Source of the DNA: Hyphomicrobiales bacterium
Lineage (GTDB): Bacteria; Pseudomonadota; Alphaproteobacteria; Micropepsales; Micropepsaceae
Assembly: GCA_017849395.1 (NCBI GenBank)
Contig: JAFIHO010000382.1
Coordinates: 1 to 21,099 of the forward strand
Direction: 5' to 3'
Length of the DNA stretch: 21,099 nt
Position numbers and translations under genes: made by a program. The notes below the pieces were generated by a model. The model had not been told where the DNA came from. It saw only the letters and a list, made by a program, of their open reading frames with translations, and ran no database searches. Below, piece after piece: positions 14,291-21,099 of the stretch; position 1 is the first letter of the stretch; every line of letters starts with the position of its first letter.

Positions 14291-14626
14291 TCAGGACGCG
14301 TATTCGGCCCGCTTGGGCGTGAAGACGTCCAGGTTCAGCACCGGCTCATCCCCAACGACAACGCCCCAGTGCCGCGCATTCGGCGGCACCACCAGCAACC
14401 CGCCCGCACCAAGCCGGGTGACTGTTTCGCCGATGTGAAAATCGATCTGGCCGCTCAGGATATAGACGATCTGCTCGTGCGGATGGTCGTGCGGGCGCGG
14501 CTCATGGCCGGGCTGCAGCCGGTTCAGCGAGACGGTCGCGCCGTCACCGGAAAACGCCTTGCGCTCCACGCCTTCGCGCACCCGCTCCCACGGCGTCTGG
14601 TTCCAGTCGATCGCATGTATGTTCAT
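14291..14626 (-). CDS. Small single-domain cupin protein
   Basis: 111 residues forming one cupin_2 beta-barrel. Motif 1 is PRPHDHPHEQIVYILSG (43-59), giving the usual metal ligands His46, His48 and Gln52. Motif 2 contains the fourth ligand His86 (VVPPNARHWGVV). It is probably a cytoplasmic metal-dependent enzyme or sugar/ligand-binding protein; isomerase, dioxygenase and binding roles all occur in this family. The start at 14626 is secured by AGGGAGG six bases upstream. The gene begins 12 bases after the hyuB stop, so it is the last gene of the hyuA-hyuB operon and may act on the same substrate or product. The exact reaction is unknown. Confidence 0.85.
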   Translation of the reverse strand: MNIHAIDWNQTPWERVREGVERKAFSGDGATVSLNRLQPGHEPRPHDHPHEQIVYILSGQIDFHIGETVTRLGAGGLLVVPPNARHWGVVVGDEPVLNLDVFTPKRAEYAS

Positions 14627-14638
14627 CGCGGTCCTCCC

Positions 14639-16183
14639 TTAAGCGGCGCCGTAGCCGCCGCCACCCGGCGTCTCCAACACTACCATATCGCCGGGGGCCA
14701 TGGTCATCTTGCGCGCTTCCGACACGGATTTGCCATTCACCGTGAAGCGGCCCGAGGCACCAGGCTGGCCGCCATCCAGGCCTTCCGGCCCGTCATCCAT
14801 GCGGCTCGGCACGGCATTCAGCAGCCAGGGCTGGTCGGTGCGCATATGGAACGCGATCACCTGGCCGTCGCCGCCGCGCGTGCGGCCCGCGCCGCCCGAG
14901 CCCGGCCGCAATTCGCGCTTGTCGAACACGATGGGAATGGCTGCTTCCAGGATTTCGACCGGCACGGCCGCGACGCCGGTGGGATAGCAGGTGGCGCTGG
15001 GGCCGGGCTTGGCCGCGCGCGCGCCCATGCCGCCGGAATAGTTGAACATGGACGAGGTGAAGGCTTCGCCCGTGGCGCGCTTGCCCTGGATCTGCACCGT
15101 CCACACCGCGCCCGAACCTTCGGCCAGCACACGCTCCGGGATAACCTGATGCAGCGCCTTTAGGATCGGCATGGGCACGAACATGCCCACCACATGCCGC
15201 GCGTTCAGCGGCGAGGGATAGGCGGCATTGACGATGCAGCCCTTGGGGGCCTTCACCTTGATCGGGGCCAGCGAGCCGTAATTGTTGGGCTGTTCCGGGT
15301 TCAGGGTGCTGCGCACCGCGAAGGTGGAATAGGCGTGGGTGTAGTTCATCACCACATTGATGCCCAGCGGGCTGGGGCCGGAGCTGCCGTCGAAGTCGAT
15401 CGTCACTTCGCCCGCCTTGTTGTCGATGGTGACGGCGGCCTTCAGGGTGATGATGTCGCCACCGGGCACATCGAACTTGCTTTCGCCGTGCCAGGTGCCC
15501 GACGGCAGGGCACGGATGGCGCGCCGTGTGGCTTCCTCGGAACGGGTGATGATCTCGTCCGCCACCGCCTCGATGTCCTGCAAATCCTGGCGGCGGCACA
15601 GCGCGATGAGACGTTCGCCGCCCGCGCGCCCGCTGGAAACCTGCGCGGCCAGATCGCCGAACACATGGTCGGGCGTGCGCACATTGTGGCGGATGAAGGC
15701 ATGCAGCAGCGCGCTGGGCTCGCCCGCCTCGTACAGCTTGGACGGCGGAATCCACAACCCTTCCTCATGGATGTCGCGCGCGCCTGCGCCGATGCCATAG
15801 CCGCCGATATCTGTGTGATGGATGGTCGAGCCGATATAGCCGATCAGCCGCTCATGCCAGAAGATCGGGCTGAGCACCGTGATGTCGAAGAAATGGCCCG
15901 CCGACATCCAGGGATCGTTGGTGATGATCACATCGCCGGGCACCAGCTTGCCATCGAAAGGCTTGTGCAGCGCCTCGCCCGCCGCGGCGAGCGAGTTTAT
16001 ATGGCCGGGCGTGCCGGTGTTGGCCTGCGCCACCATGCGGCCGCGCGCGTCGAACAACCCGCTCGCCAGATCGCCCGCCTCGCGCACGATGGGGCTGAAG
16101 GCGATGCGCTGCAGCGCCTTGGCCTGTTCGCTGACAATGCCGATCAGGTTGGACCAGAGAATCTCGAGTTCAATGCCGTCCAT
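14639..16183 (-). CDS. hyuB: Hydantoinase B/oxoprolinase family subunit (HyuB)
   Basis: 514 residues, the usual HyuB length. The start DGIELEILWSNLIGIVSEQA, the central STIHHTDIGGYG (119-130), NTGTPGHINSL (55-64), ITNDPWMSAGHFFDI (87-101) and the end LETPGGGGYG are family signatures. HyuA/HyuB complexes use ATP to open hydantoins or 5-oxoproline, or, in relatives such as acetone carboxylase, to carboxylate ketones. His122 and Asp125 in HHTD could match the metal-binding HxxD of acetone carboxylase as I recall it; this is inference. AAGGAGG sits eight bases before ATG 16183, which overlaps the end of hyuA by 14 bases, so the two subunits are made together. The substrate is not decided by the sequence. 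The symbol names the family, not a proven reaction. Confidence 0.9.
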   Translation of the reverse strand: MDGIELEILWSNLIGIVSEQAKALQRIAFSPIVREAGDLASGLFDARGRMVAQANTGTPGHINSLAAAGEALHKPFDGKLVPGDVIITNDPWMSAGHFFDITVLSPIFWHERLIGYIGSTIHHTDIGGYGIGAGARDIHEEGLWIPPSKLYEAGEPSALLHAFIRHNVRTPDHVFGDLAAQVSSGRAGGERLIALCRRQDLQDIEAVADEIITRSEEATRRAIRALPSGTWHGESKFDVPGGDIITLKAAVTIDNKAGEVTIDFDGSSGPSPLGINVVMNYTHAYSTFAVRSTLNPEQPNNYGSLAPIKVKAPKGCIVNAAYPSPLNARHVVGMFVPMPILKALHQVIPERVLAEGSGAVWTVQIQGKRATGEAFTSSMFNYSGGMGARAAKPGPSATCYPTGVAAVPVEILEAAIPIVFDKRELRPGSGGAGRTRGGDGQVIAFHMRTDQPWLLNAVPSRMDDGPEGLDGGQPGASGRFTVNGKSVSEARKMTMAPGDMVVLETPGGGGYGAA

Positions 16184-18269
16184 CTTCAGGCCTCCTTGTC
16201 GCCACGACGCAGCCGATATCGTTCACGGTGCTGTCCCAGCCGGGCGGCAGCACGATGGTGGTCTCGCGTTCCTCGATGATGGCCGGGCCCGCCACGGTCT
16301 GGCCGGGCATCATGCTGGCGCGGTCATAGACCGCGACCTTGCCAGCCTTGGGCCATAGCCCGATGGGGCGATGCGCCTTGGGCGATGCGGGCTTGTCGGC
16401 CAGCTTCGGCGTCGCGTTGAAGGCAATACCGGGGCCCTGCGCGGTCAGGCGCCAGCTCACGATCTCCACCGGCACATGCGAGGGGTTCACGCCATATTGC
16501 GCGTGATAGGCTTCCTCGAAGCTTTTGCGGATCATCTTGGCGTCGCGGCCTTCGCGCGGATCGTGCGCGAACACGATGCCGACTTCATTCTGCTGACCGA
16601 AGTAGCGCAAATCCGCGCCCACGGTCAGGGTCACCTTGTCGGGCGTGCAGCCCGCCTCGGCCAGCGCGGCATGGCCTTCTTCCGTCATCTCGGTCAGCAG
16701 GCGATCCACTTCCTTCCAATCCAGCGCATCGAGATTGCCCAGCGCGCTGCGCACCATGTCCAGCCGCACCGGCGTCACCAGCGTTCCGAACGCCGACAGA
16801 ACGCTGGCCTGGGGCGGGAAGATCACCGCCGTGCTCTGCAGCAGTTCACCCACGGCGCAGGCATGCACGGGACCCGCGCCGCCAAAGGCCAGCAGCGGCA
16901 ACCCGCGATGATCAACGCCCCGGTCGGTGGCATGGGCGCGCGCCGCGCCCGCCATGGTTTCCGCAACGATGCGATAGATGCCCGCCGCTGTCTGTTCGAC
17001 GCTGGTGCCCAGCTTGTCGCCCAGCCGCTTCATCGCGGCTTCGGCGGCGGGACGGTCCAGCTTCATGTCGCCGCCCAGGAAATTGTCGGCATCCAGCAGG
17101 CCCAGCAGCAGGTCGGCATCGGTGACAGTCGGCTCCTGGCCGCCGCGTCCGTAGCAGGCGGGGCCGGGCTGTGAACCGGCGCTGCGCGGACCGACTTTCA
17201 GCAATCCCAGTTCATCCATCGACGCGATGCTGCCGCCGCCCGCGCCGATCTCGATCATGTCGATGGAGGGAATGGTCAGCGGCATGCCGCTGCCCTCGCA
17301 GAAGCGGTATTTGCGGTCCACTTCAAAAGTGCCGGTGACCAGCGGCTTGCGTTCCTCGATCAGGCAGGCCTTGGCGGTGGTGCCGCCCATGTCGAAGGAC
17401 AGCAGTCGGTCCAGCCCCAGCCGTTCGGAATAATAGGCCGCCGCCAGCGCGCCCGCCGCGGGACCGCTTTCGATCATACGGACGGGATTGCGACCCGCCG
17501 TTTCCGCGCCGATCACGCCGCCCGAACTCAGCATGATGAGCGGCCGGTTGGGCACGCCCGCTTTTTCCAGGCCTTTCGACAGGCCTTTCAGATAGGGCTC
17601 GGTGATGGGCGCGGTATAGGCGTTGATCGCGGTGGTGGAGGCGCGCGGATATTCGCGGATTTGCGGAGCGACCGACGAGGACAGTGACAGATAAATGTCC
17701 GGGGCGGCTTCGCGGAACGCCTTGGCGATCGCCTGTTCGTTGGCGGGATTGCGGAACCCGTTGATCAGGCACACCGCCACCGTCACCACGCCGCTGGCGC
17801 GCAGCGCAGGCACCAGCGCCGCCACTTCGGCGGCATCCACGCCCTTCTGCACCGTGCCGTCGGCCAGGATGCGCTCGTCGATCTCGAACGTCAGTTCGCG
17901 CGGAATCAGCGGCGGCGCGAATTCGATCTGCGGATCGTACATCTCGTCGCGATGTTCGTTGCGGATCGCCCGACCGCCCGCGAACCCCTTGGTGGTGATG
18001 AGCGCCGTGGGCTGGCCGCGCCGTTCGATCAGCGCATTGGTGACGACCGTGGTGGCATGCACCATCACGCCGTCCACATTGCCCGGTTTGATGCCCGCCT
18101 TGCCCAGCACCAGGTCCACGCCCCGGAAAAAGCCTTCCAGCAGGTCGTGATGGGTGGTCAGCGTCTTGTCCACGGTGAGCGACCCGTCGGAGCCGCGCAG
18201 GACCGCGTCGGTAAAGGTCCCGCCGATATCGATGGCAAGCGAGTAGGACATCATGGCGTTGTGTTCCAT
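16170..18269 (-). CDS. hyuA: Hydantoinase A/oxoprolinase family subunit (HyuA)
   Basis: 699 residues, typical of HyuA. The N-terminal ATPase fold starts with LAIDIGGTFTDAVLRG (11-26), the first phosphate loop of the actin/Hsp70-like superfamily. The middle domain (about 205-500) has MLSSGGVIG, MIESGPAAG, FDMGGTTAK (292-300) and GAGGGS (342-347), then GSQPGPACYGRGG. The last 200 residues are the C-terminal domain. It is the ATP-using partner of HyuB, which phosphorylates the substrate or activates bicarbonate. Two starts are possible: ATG 18269 as listed, or the ATG pair at 18254/18251, which lies closer to the conserved core. Neither has a strong ribosome site. The gene is first in the minus-strand operon and is divergent from the thiolase gene. 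Confidence 0.92.
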   Translation of the reverse strand: MEHNAMMSYSLAIDIGGTFTDAVLRGSDGSLTVDKTLTTHHDLLEGFFRGVDLVLGKAGIKPGNVDGVMVHATTVVTNALIERRGQPTALITTKGFAGGRAIRNEHRDEMYDPQIEFAPPLIPRELTFEIDERILADGTVQKGVDAAEVAALVPALRASGVVTVAVCLINGFRNPANEQAIAKAFREAAPDIYLSLSSSVAPQIREYPRASTTAINAYTAPITEPYLKGLSKGLEKAGVPNRPLIMLSSGGVIGAETAGRNPVRMIESGPAAGALAAAYYSERLGLDRLLSFDMGGTTAKACLIEERKPLVTGTFEVDRKYRFCEGSGMPLTIPSIDMIEIGAGGGSIASMDELGLLKVGPRSAGSQPGPACYGRGGQEPTVTDADLLLGLLDADNFLGGDMKLDRPAAEAAMKRLGDKLGTSVEQTAAGIYRIVAETMAGAARAHATDRGVDHRGLPLLAFGGAGPVHACAVGELLQSTAVIFPPQASVLSAFGTLVTPVRLDMVRSALGNLDALDWKEVDRLLTEMTEEGHAALAEAGCTPDKVTLTVGADLRYFGQQNEVGIVFAHDPREGRDAKMIRKSFEEAYHAQYGVNPSHVPVEIVSWRLTAQGPGIAFNATPKLADKPASPKAHRPIGLWPKAGKVAVYDRASMMPGQTVAGPAIIEERETTIVLPPGWDSTVNDIGCVVATRRPEDGRH

Positions 18270-18616
18270 AGCTGCCGCGCCGCGAAGCCTAGCGGGCGGT
18301 GGTCAACATTGATATCGGGGCGGGTCTCGCCACGGCCTGGACGGAATGCGGGCCTTTGCATGATCTTCGCGACGGACCTGGGTTTCCTGGGACTTTACGC
18401 CTGGGCGGACCGGCCTGCTCATCCGCCAAGGCGCTTAACTTATTGTCGGCAAAAAGCATCGCACCCGCTGCAACGGACGATCTTTAACCCCCGCGCACAA
18501 CAAGTTGAACCGCAGCGCACAGGGTGCGGCGGGCGCAATCACGGGCTTGCCCGGACGTCCGCCGTGCTAGTGTATGGCGCAGGAAATACCGGCAAAAGCC
18601 GCCCAGGAGAGTTCGG
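18270..18616. other. Divergent intergenic region between hyuA and the thiolase gene
   Basis: 347 bases without a convincing gene. Short open frames here lack ribosome sites and family patterns. The right end holds a candidate promoter for the thiolase (18547-18573) with a palindrome in its spacer. Towards hyuA, the minus strand has TTGACC followed by GCTAGGCT, but the spacing is too short for a promoter I would call. No RNA gene was recognised. Confidence 0.5.
18547..18573 (+). promoter_or_regulatory. Candidate thiolase promoter with a palindrome in the spacer
   Basis: TTGCCCG (18547-18553) and GCTAGTGT (18566-18573) are 12 bases apart, fitting the alphaproteobacterial housekeeping pattern. 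Transcription would start near 18580, giving a leader of about 37 bases before ATG 18617. The perfect palindrome CGGACGTCCG (18552-18561) lies between the two boxes, a classic repressor position. Confidence 0.4.
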
Positions 18617-19786
18617 ATGAGCGTCGCAATCGCGGGCTGGAGCCACACGCCCTTCGGCAAGTTCGACGCGGAATCGGTGGAAAGCCTCACCGTCCGGGCG
18701 GCGCAGGAGGCGATGCGCCATGCCGGCGTGGATGCCGAAGACATAGACGAAATTTTCCTGGGCCATTTCAACGCCGGCTTCTCGCGCCAGGATTTCACCG
18801 CTGCCCTGGTGCTGCAGGCCGATCCCAAGCTGCGCTTCACCCCTGCGACACGGGTGGAGAATGCCTGCGCCACCGGATCGGCTGCCATCCACCAGGCCAT
18901 CCGCGCCATCGAATCCGGCAAGGCGCGCATCGCGCTGGTGGTGGGGGTGGAGCAGATGTCCACCACGCCCGCCCCGGAAGTGGGCCAGAATCTGATGCGC
19001 GCCTCCTATCTGAAAGAGGAAAGCGGCATCGAGGGCGGATTCGCCGGCGTGTTCGGCCATATCGCATCGGGCTATTTCCAGAAGCATGGCGACCAGTCGG
19101 ACGCGCTGGCCCGCATCGCCGCCAAGAACCACAAGAACGGCGTTTCCAATCCTTACGCCCAGATGCGGCGTGACCTTGGTTACGAATTCTGCCGCACGCC
19201 GGGCGAGAAGAACCCTTTTGTCGCCGGACCGCTGAAGCGCACCGACTGTTCCATGGTGTCGGACGGCGCGGCGGCGCTGGTTCTGGCGGATGTGGAGACG
19301 GCGATGGCGATGAACCGCGCCATCCTGTTCCGCGGCATGGCGCATGTGCAGGATTTTCTGCCCATGTCCCGCCGCGACATCTTGAAATTCGAAGGCTGCG
19401 CGCTGGCCTGGAAGAAGGCGCTGGAGGGTGCGAAGCTGACCCTGGACGATCTGTCCTTCGTCGAAACGCATGACTGTTTCACCGTCGCCGAACTGATGGA
19501 ATATGAAGCGATGGGCCTGGCTGCCGAAGGTCAGGGCGCGCGGGTGCTGGAAGAGGGCATCACCGAAATCGGTGGCCGTTTGCCGGTCAATGCCTCAGGC
19601 GGCCTCAAGGCCAAGGGCCATCCCATCGGCGCGACCGGTGTTTCCATGCACGCCATGAGCGCGATGCAATTGTGTGGCGAGATGCCCGAACCGATCCAGG
19701 TGAAGGACGCGCGCATCGGCGGCGTGTTCAACATGGGCGGCGCGGCCGTCGCCAATTATGTGAGCATTCTGGAGCGCATACGCTAA
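18617..19786 (+). CDS. SCP2-type thiolase / acetyl-CoA acetyltransferase family protein
   Basis: 389 residues. It starts MSVAIAGWSHTPFGKF, as SCP2-thiolases do. The nucleophile is Cys84 in VENACATGSAA. The second catalytic set is HDCF at 285-288 (FVETHDCFTVAEL) and His335 in GGLKAKGHPIGATG. The C-terminus (GGVFNMGGAAVANYVSIL) lacks the CxG cysteine of classical thiolases, as is normal for this subclass. It would join or cleave acyl groups on CoA in the cytoplasm. Many such thiolases work with a DUF35 zinc-ribbon partner; none is encoded in the window. AGGAGAG seven bases before ATG 18617 fixes the start; an upstream GTG/ATG extension to 18524 covers the promoter. It is divergent from hyuA and 75 bases before prpD. 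Confidence 0.9.
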   Translation: MSVAIAGWSHTPFGKFDAESVESLTVRAAQEAMRHAGVDAEDIDEIFLGHFNAGFSRQDFTAALVLQADPKLRFTPATRVENACATGSAAIHQAIRAIESGKARIALVVGVEQMSTTPAPEVGQNLMRASYLKEESGIEGGFAGVFGHIASGYFQKHGDQSDALARIAAKNHKNGVSNPYAQMRRDLGYEFCRTPGEKNPFVAGPLKRTDCSMVSDGAAALVLADVETAMAMNRAILFRGMAHVQDFLPMSRRDILKFEGCALAWKKALEGAKLTLDDLSFVETHDCFTVAELMEYEAMGLAAEGQGARVLEEGITEIGGRLPVNASGGLKAKGHPIGATGVSMHAMSAMQLCGEMPEPIQVKDARIGGVFNMGGAAVANYVSILERIR

Positions 19787-19795
19787 CGCGCGCTC

Positions 19796-19823
19796 TTGTT
19801 GGCGAAAAACAAAAGCCTGTAGG
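19796..19823 (+). promoter_or_regulatory. Possible prpD promoter/operator with inverted repeat
   Basis: TTGTT (19796-19800) and AACAA (19808-19812) form a perfect inverted repeat with a 7-base spacer. TTGTTG also lies 16 bases before TGTAGG (19818-19823), a poor -10. The 75-base gap after the thiolase gene could thus hold a separate prpD promoter; read-through from the thiolase is equally possible. Confidence 0.25.
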
Positions 19824-19861
19824 GTGCGCGCGCCTTCGGGCCCATTTCTCAAGGGATTTTC

Positions 19862-21099
19862 ATGAGCACTTATGTACCGTCCGTCCGGCCCGCGCCCGAT
19901 CAGGTGATCGCCGACATCGCCGATTATGTGGTGAAGAATGCGGAACCCAGCGCGCTTGCGCTGGATACGGCGCGCGCCTGCCTGATCGACACGCTGGGCT
20001 GCGGGCTGGAGGCGCTGGATTATCCCGCCTGCACCAAGCTGCTGGGTCCGATCGTGCCGGGAACGGTGGTGCCGAACGGCGCGCATGTGCCGGGCACGGA
20101 TTATGTGCTCGATCCGGTTCAGGCGGCCTTCACGCTGGGCGCGATGATCCGCTGGCTGGATTTCAACGACACCTGGCTGGCGGCGGAATGGGGCCATCCG
20201 TCCGACAATCTGGGCGGGATTCTCGCCACCGCCGATTGGCTGGGCCGCAACGCCAAGGCAAGTGGCGGCAAGGGCCCGAAGATGGGCGATGTGCTGCGCG
20301 CCATGGTCAAGGCACATGAAATTCAGGGCTGCATCGCGCTGGAGAACAGCTTCAACAAGGTCGGATTGGATCACGTTGTTCTGGTGAAGGTCGCGACCAC
20401 CGCCGTTGTGGCGCAGATGCTGGGCCTGTCGCGCGAGCAGATCATCGATGCGGTATCGCTGGCCTGGGTGGACGGCCAGTCGCTACGCACCTATCGCCAT
20501 GCGCCCAACACCGGCTCGCGCAAAAGCTGGGCGGCGGGCGACGCCACCAGCCGCGCCGTGCGGCTGGCGCTGATGGTGAAGGCGGGCGAGATGGGCTATC
20601 CCACCGCGCTGACCGCCAAGACATGGGGCTTCTACGACTCGTCCTTCCGCGGCAAGAGCTTCGCCTTCCAGCGGCCCTATGGCTGCTATGTGATGGAGAA
20701 TGTGCTGTTCAAGATCTCCTTCCCCGCCGAATTCCATTCCCAGACGGCGGTGGAAGCAGCGATGATCCTGCACAAGACGCTGGCGGCGAAGGGCAAGACC
20801 ACCGACGACATCAAGCGCATCGTGATCCGCACCCATGAGGCGGCGATCCGCATCATCGACAAGCAGGGACCGCTGGCCAATCCCGCCGACCGCGACCATT
20901 GCATCCAGTATATGGTGGCCGTGCCATAGCTCTTCGGCAGCACGACCGCCGCCGATTACGAGGACAATGTCGCCACCGATCCGCGCATCGACGCGCGCAG
21001 GGCGAAAATCTTCTGCACCGAGGACGTCAATTTCCCCCGCGACTATCACGATCCGGAAAAGCGCTCCATCGCCAACGGCATGACCATCGAACTGAATGA
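19862..21099 (+). pseudogene. prpD: 2-methylcitrate dehydratase PrpD, interrupted by in-frame TAG, 3' end outside window
   Basis: PrpD dehydrates 2-methylcitrate in the methylcitrate cycle for propionyl-CoA. From ATG 19862 (AAGGGA five bases upstream) 355 residues follow E. coli PrpD almost without gaps as I recall it, for example LDTLGCGLEAL, MIRWLDFNDTWLAAEWGHPS and SLAWVDGQSLRTYRHAPNTG. At 20927-20929 the codon is TAG, where E. coli has the first Leu of IPLLFG. The same frame then continues LFGSTTAADYEDNVATDPRI and FPRDYHDPEKRSIANGMT to the edge, still PrpD-like. So the frame is kept and one codon is a stop. As read, the product would lack the last quarter of the about 480-residue enzyme. 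It may be a recent nonsense mutation, a base-calling error (TTG to TAG is one change) or readthrough. No frameshift is seen. Confidence 0.9.

Noticed and set aside
15194..16279. A 361-residue + strand frame within hyuB/hyuA
   Set aside because: It is antisense to two genes with strong HyuA and HyuB signatures and has no recognisable domain.
14639..18269. Assigning hyuA/hyuB specifically as acetone carboxylase or 5-oxoprolinase
   Set aside because: The sequence supports the family only. No separate gamma-type subunit is seen, 5-oxoprolinase is usually one fused chain, and substrate residues cannot be judged by eye.
18464..18535. CGCACCC and GGGTGCG complementary pair in the hyuA-thiolase gap as a structured RNA
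   Set aside because: Only seven bases pair across a long interval and the pairing does not extend; no known riboswitch or RNA pattern fits.
18270..18616. Short open frames in the hyuA-thiolase gap as possible genes
   Set aside because: They lack ribosome sites and domain patterns and run through the candidate promoter of the thiolase.

Overview
The window looks like chromosomal DNA of a GC-rich alphaproteobacterium. The order is not resolved. The gene families, the 4-base ATGA overlaps and the candidate promoters with GCTAnnnn-type -10 boxes 10-14 bases from a TTG-type box all fit that class. Twelve complete protein genes, one 5'-truncated gene and one interrupted gene that runs off the right edge fill almost all of the sequence. 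I saw no RNA genes, insertion sequences or CRISPR arrays.

Region 1 (1-4881, + strand) is an exporter locus. It holds the C-terminal part of an OxyR-like LysR regulator, an ABC half-transporter, a HlyD-type periplasmic adaptor and a TolC-type outer-membrane channel. The three transport genes overlap. The ABC protein has a normal membrane domain, but every ATP-handling motif of its nucleotide-binding domain is altered (Walker A Lys, Q-loop, signature, both Walker B acids, H-loop His). The visible regulator aligns with OxyR but has no cysteine. A tandem site of OxyR layout (ATAG-N7-CTAT-N7-ATAG-N8-CTAT) straddles its stop codon, just upstream of the ABC gene. This region is visibly less GC-rich than the rest.

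Region 2 (5042-12817, - strand) is a six-gene operon: PepSY protein, OmpR-type response regulator, histidine kinase, periplasmic adaptor, CzcA/CusA-type heavy-metal RND pump and outer-membrane channel. Neighbouring genes overlap or nearly touch, so the sensing system and the pump it probably controls appear to be co-transcribed. A direct repeat with an 11-base period lies in the divergent promoter region and could be the regulator's site.

Region 3 (12881-14275) holds a MarC-family membrane protein, a 61-residue protein and a small lipoprotein.

Region 4 (14291-21099) is metabolic. A hydantoinase/oxoprolinase pair (HyuA, HyuB) and a cupin form a minus-strand operon. Divergently, a SCP2-type thiolase is followed by prpD (2-methylcitrate dehydratase). 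prpD carries an in-frame TAG where homologues have Leu; the same frame stays conserved from there to the window edge. HyuAB plus thiolase plus the methylcitrate enzyme suggests breakdown of a ketone- or lactam-like compound towards acyl-CoA, but the substrate is not known.
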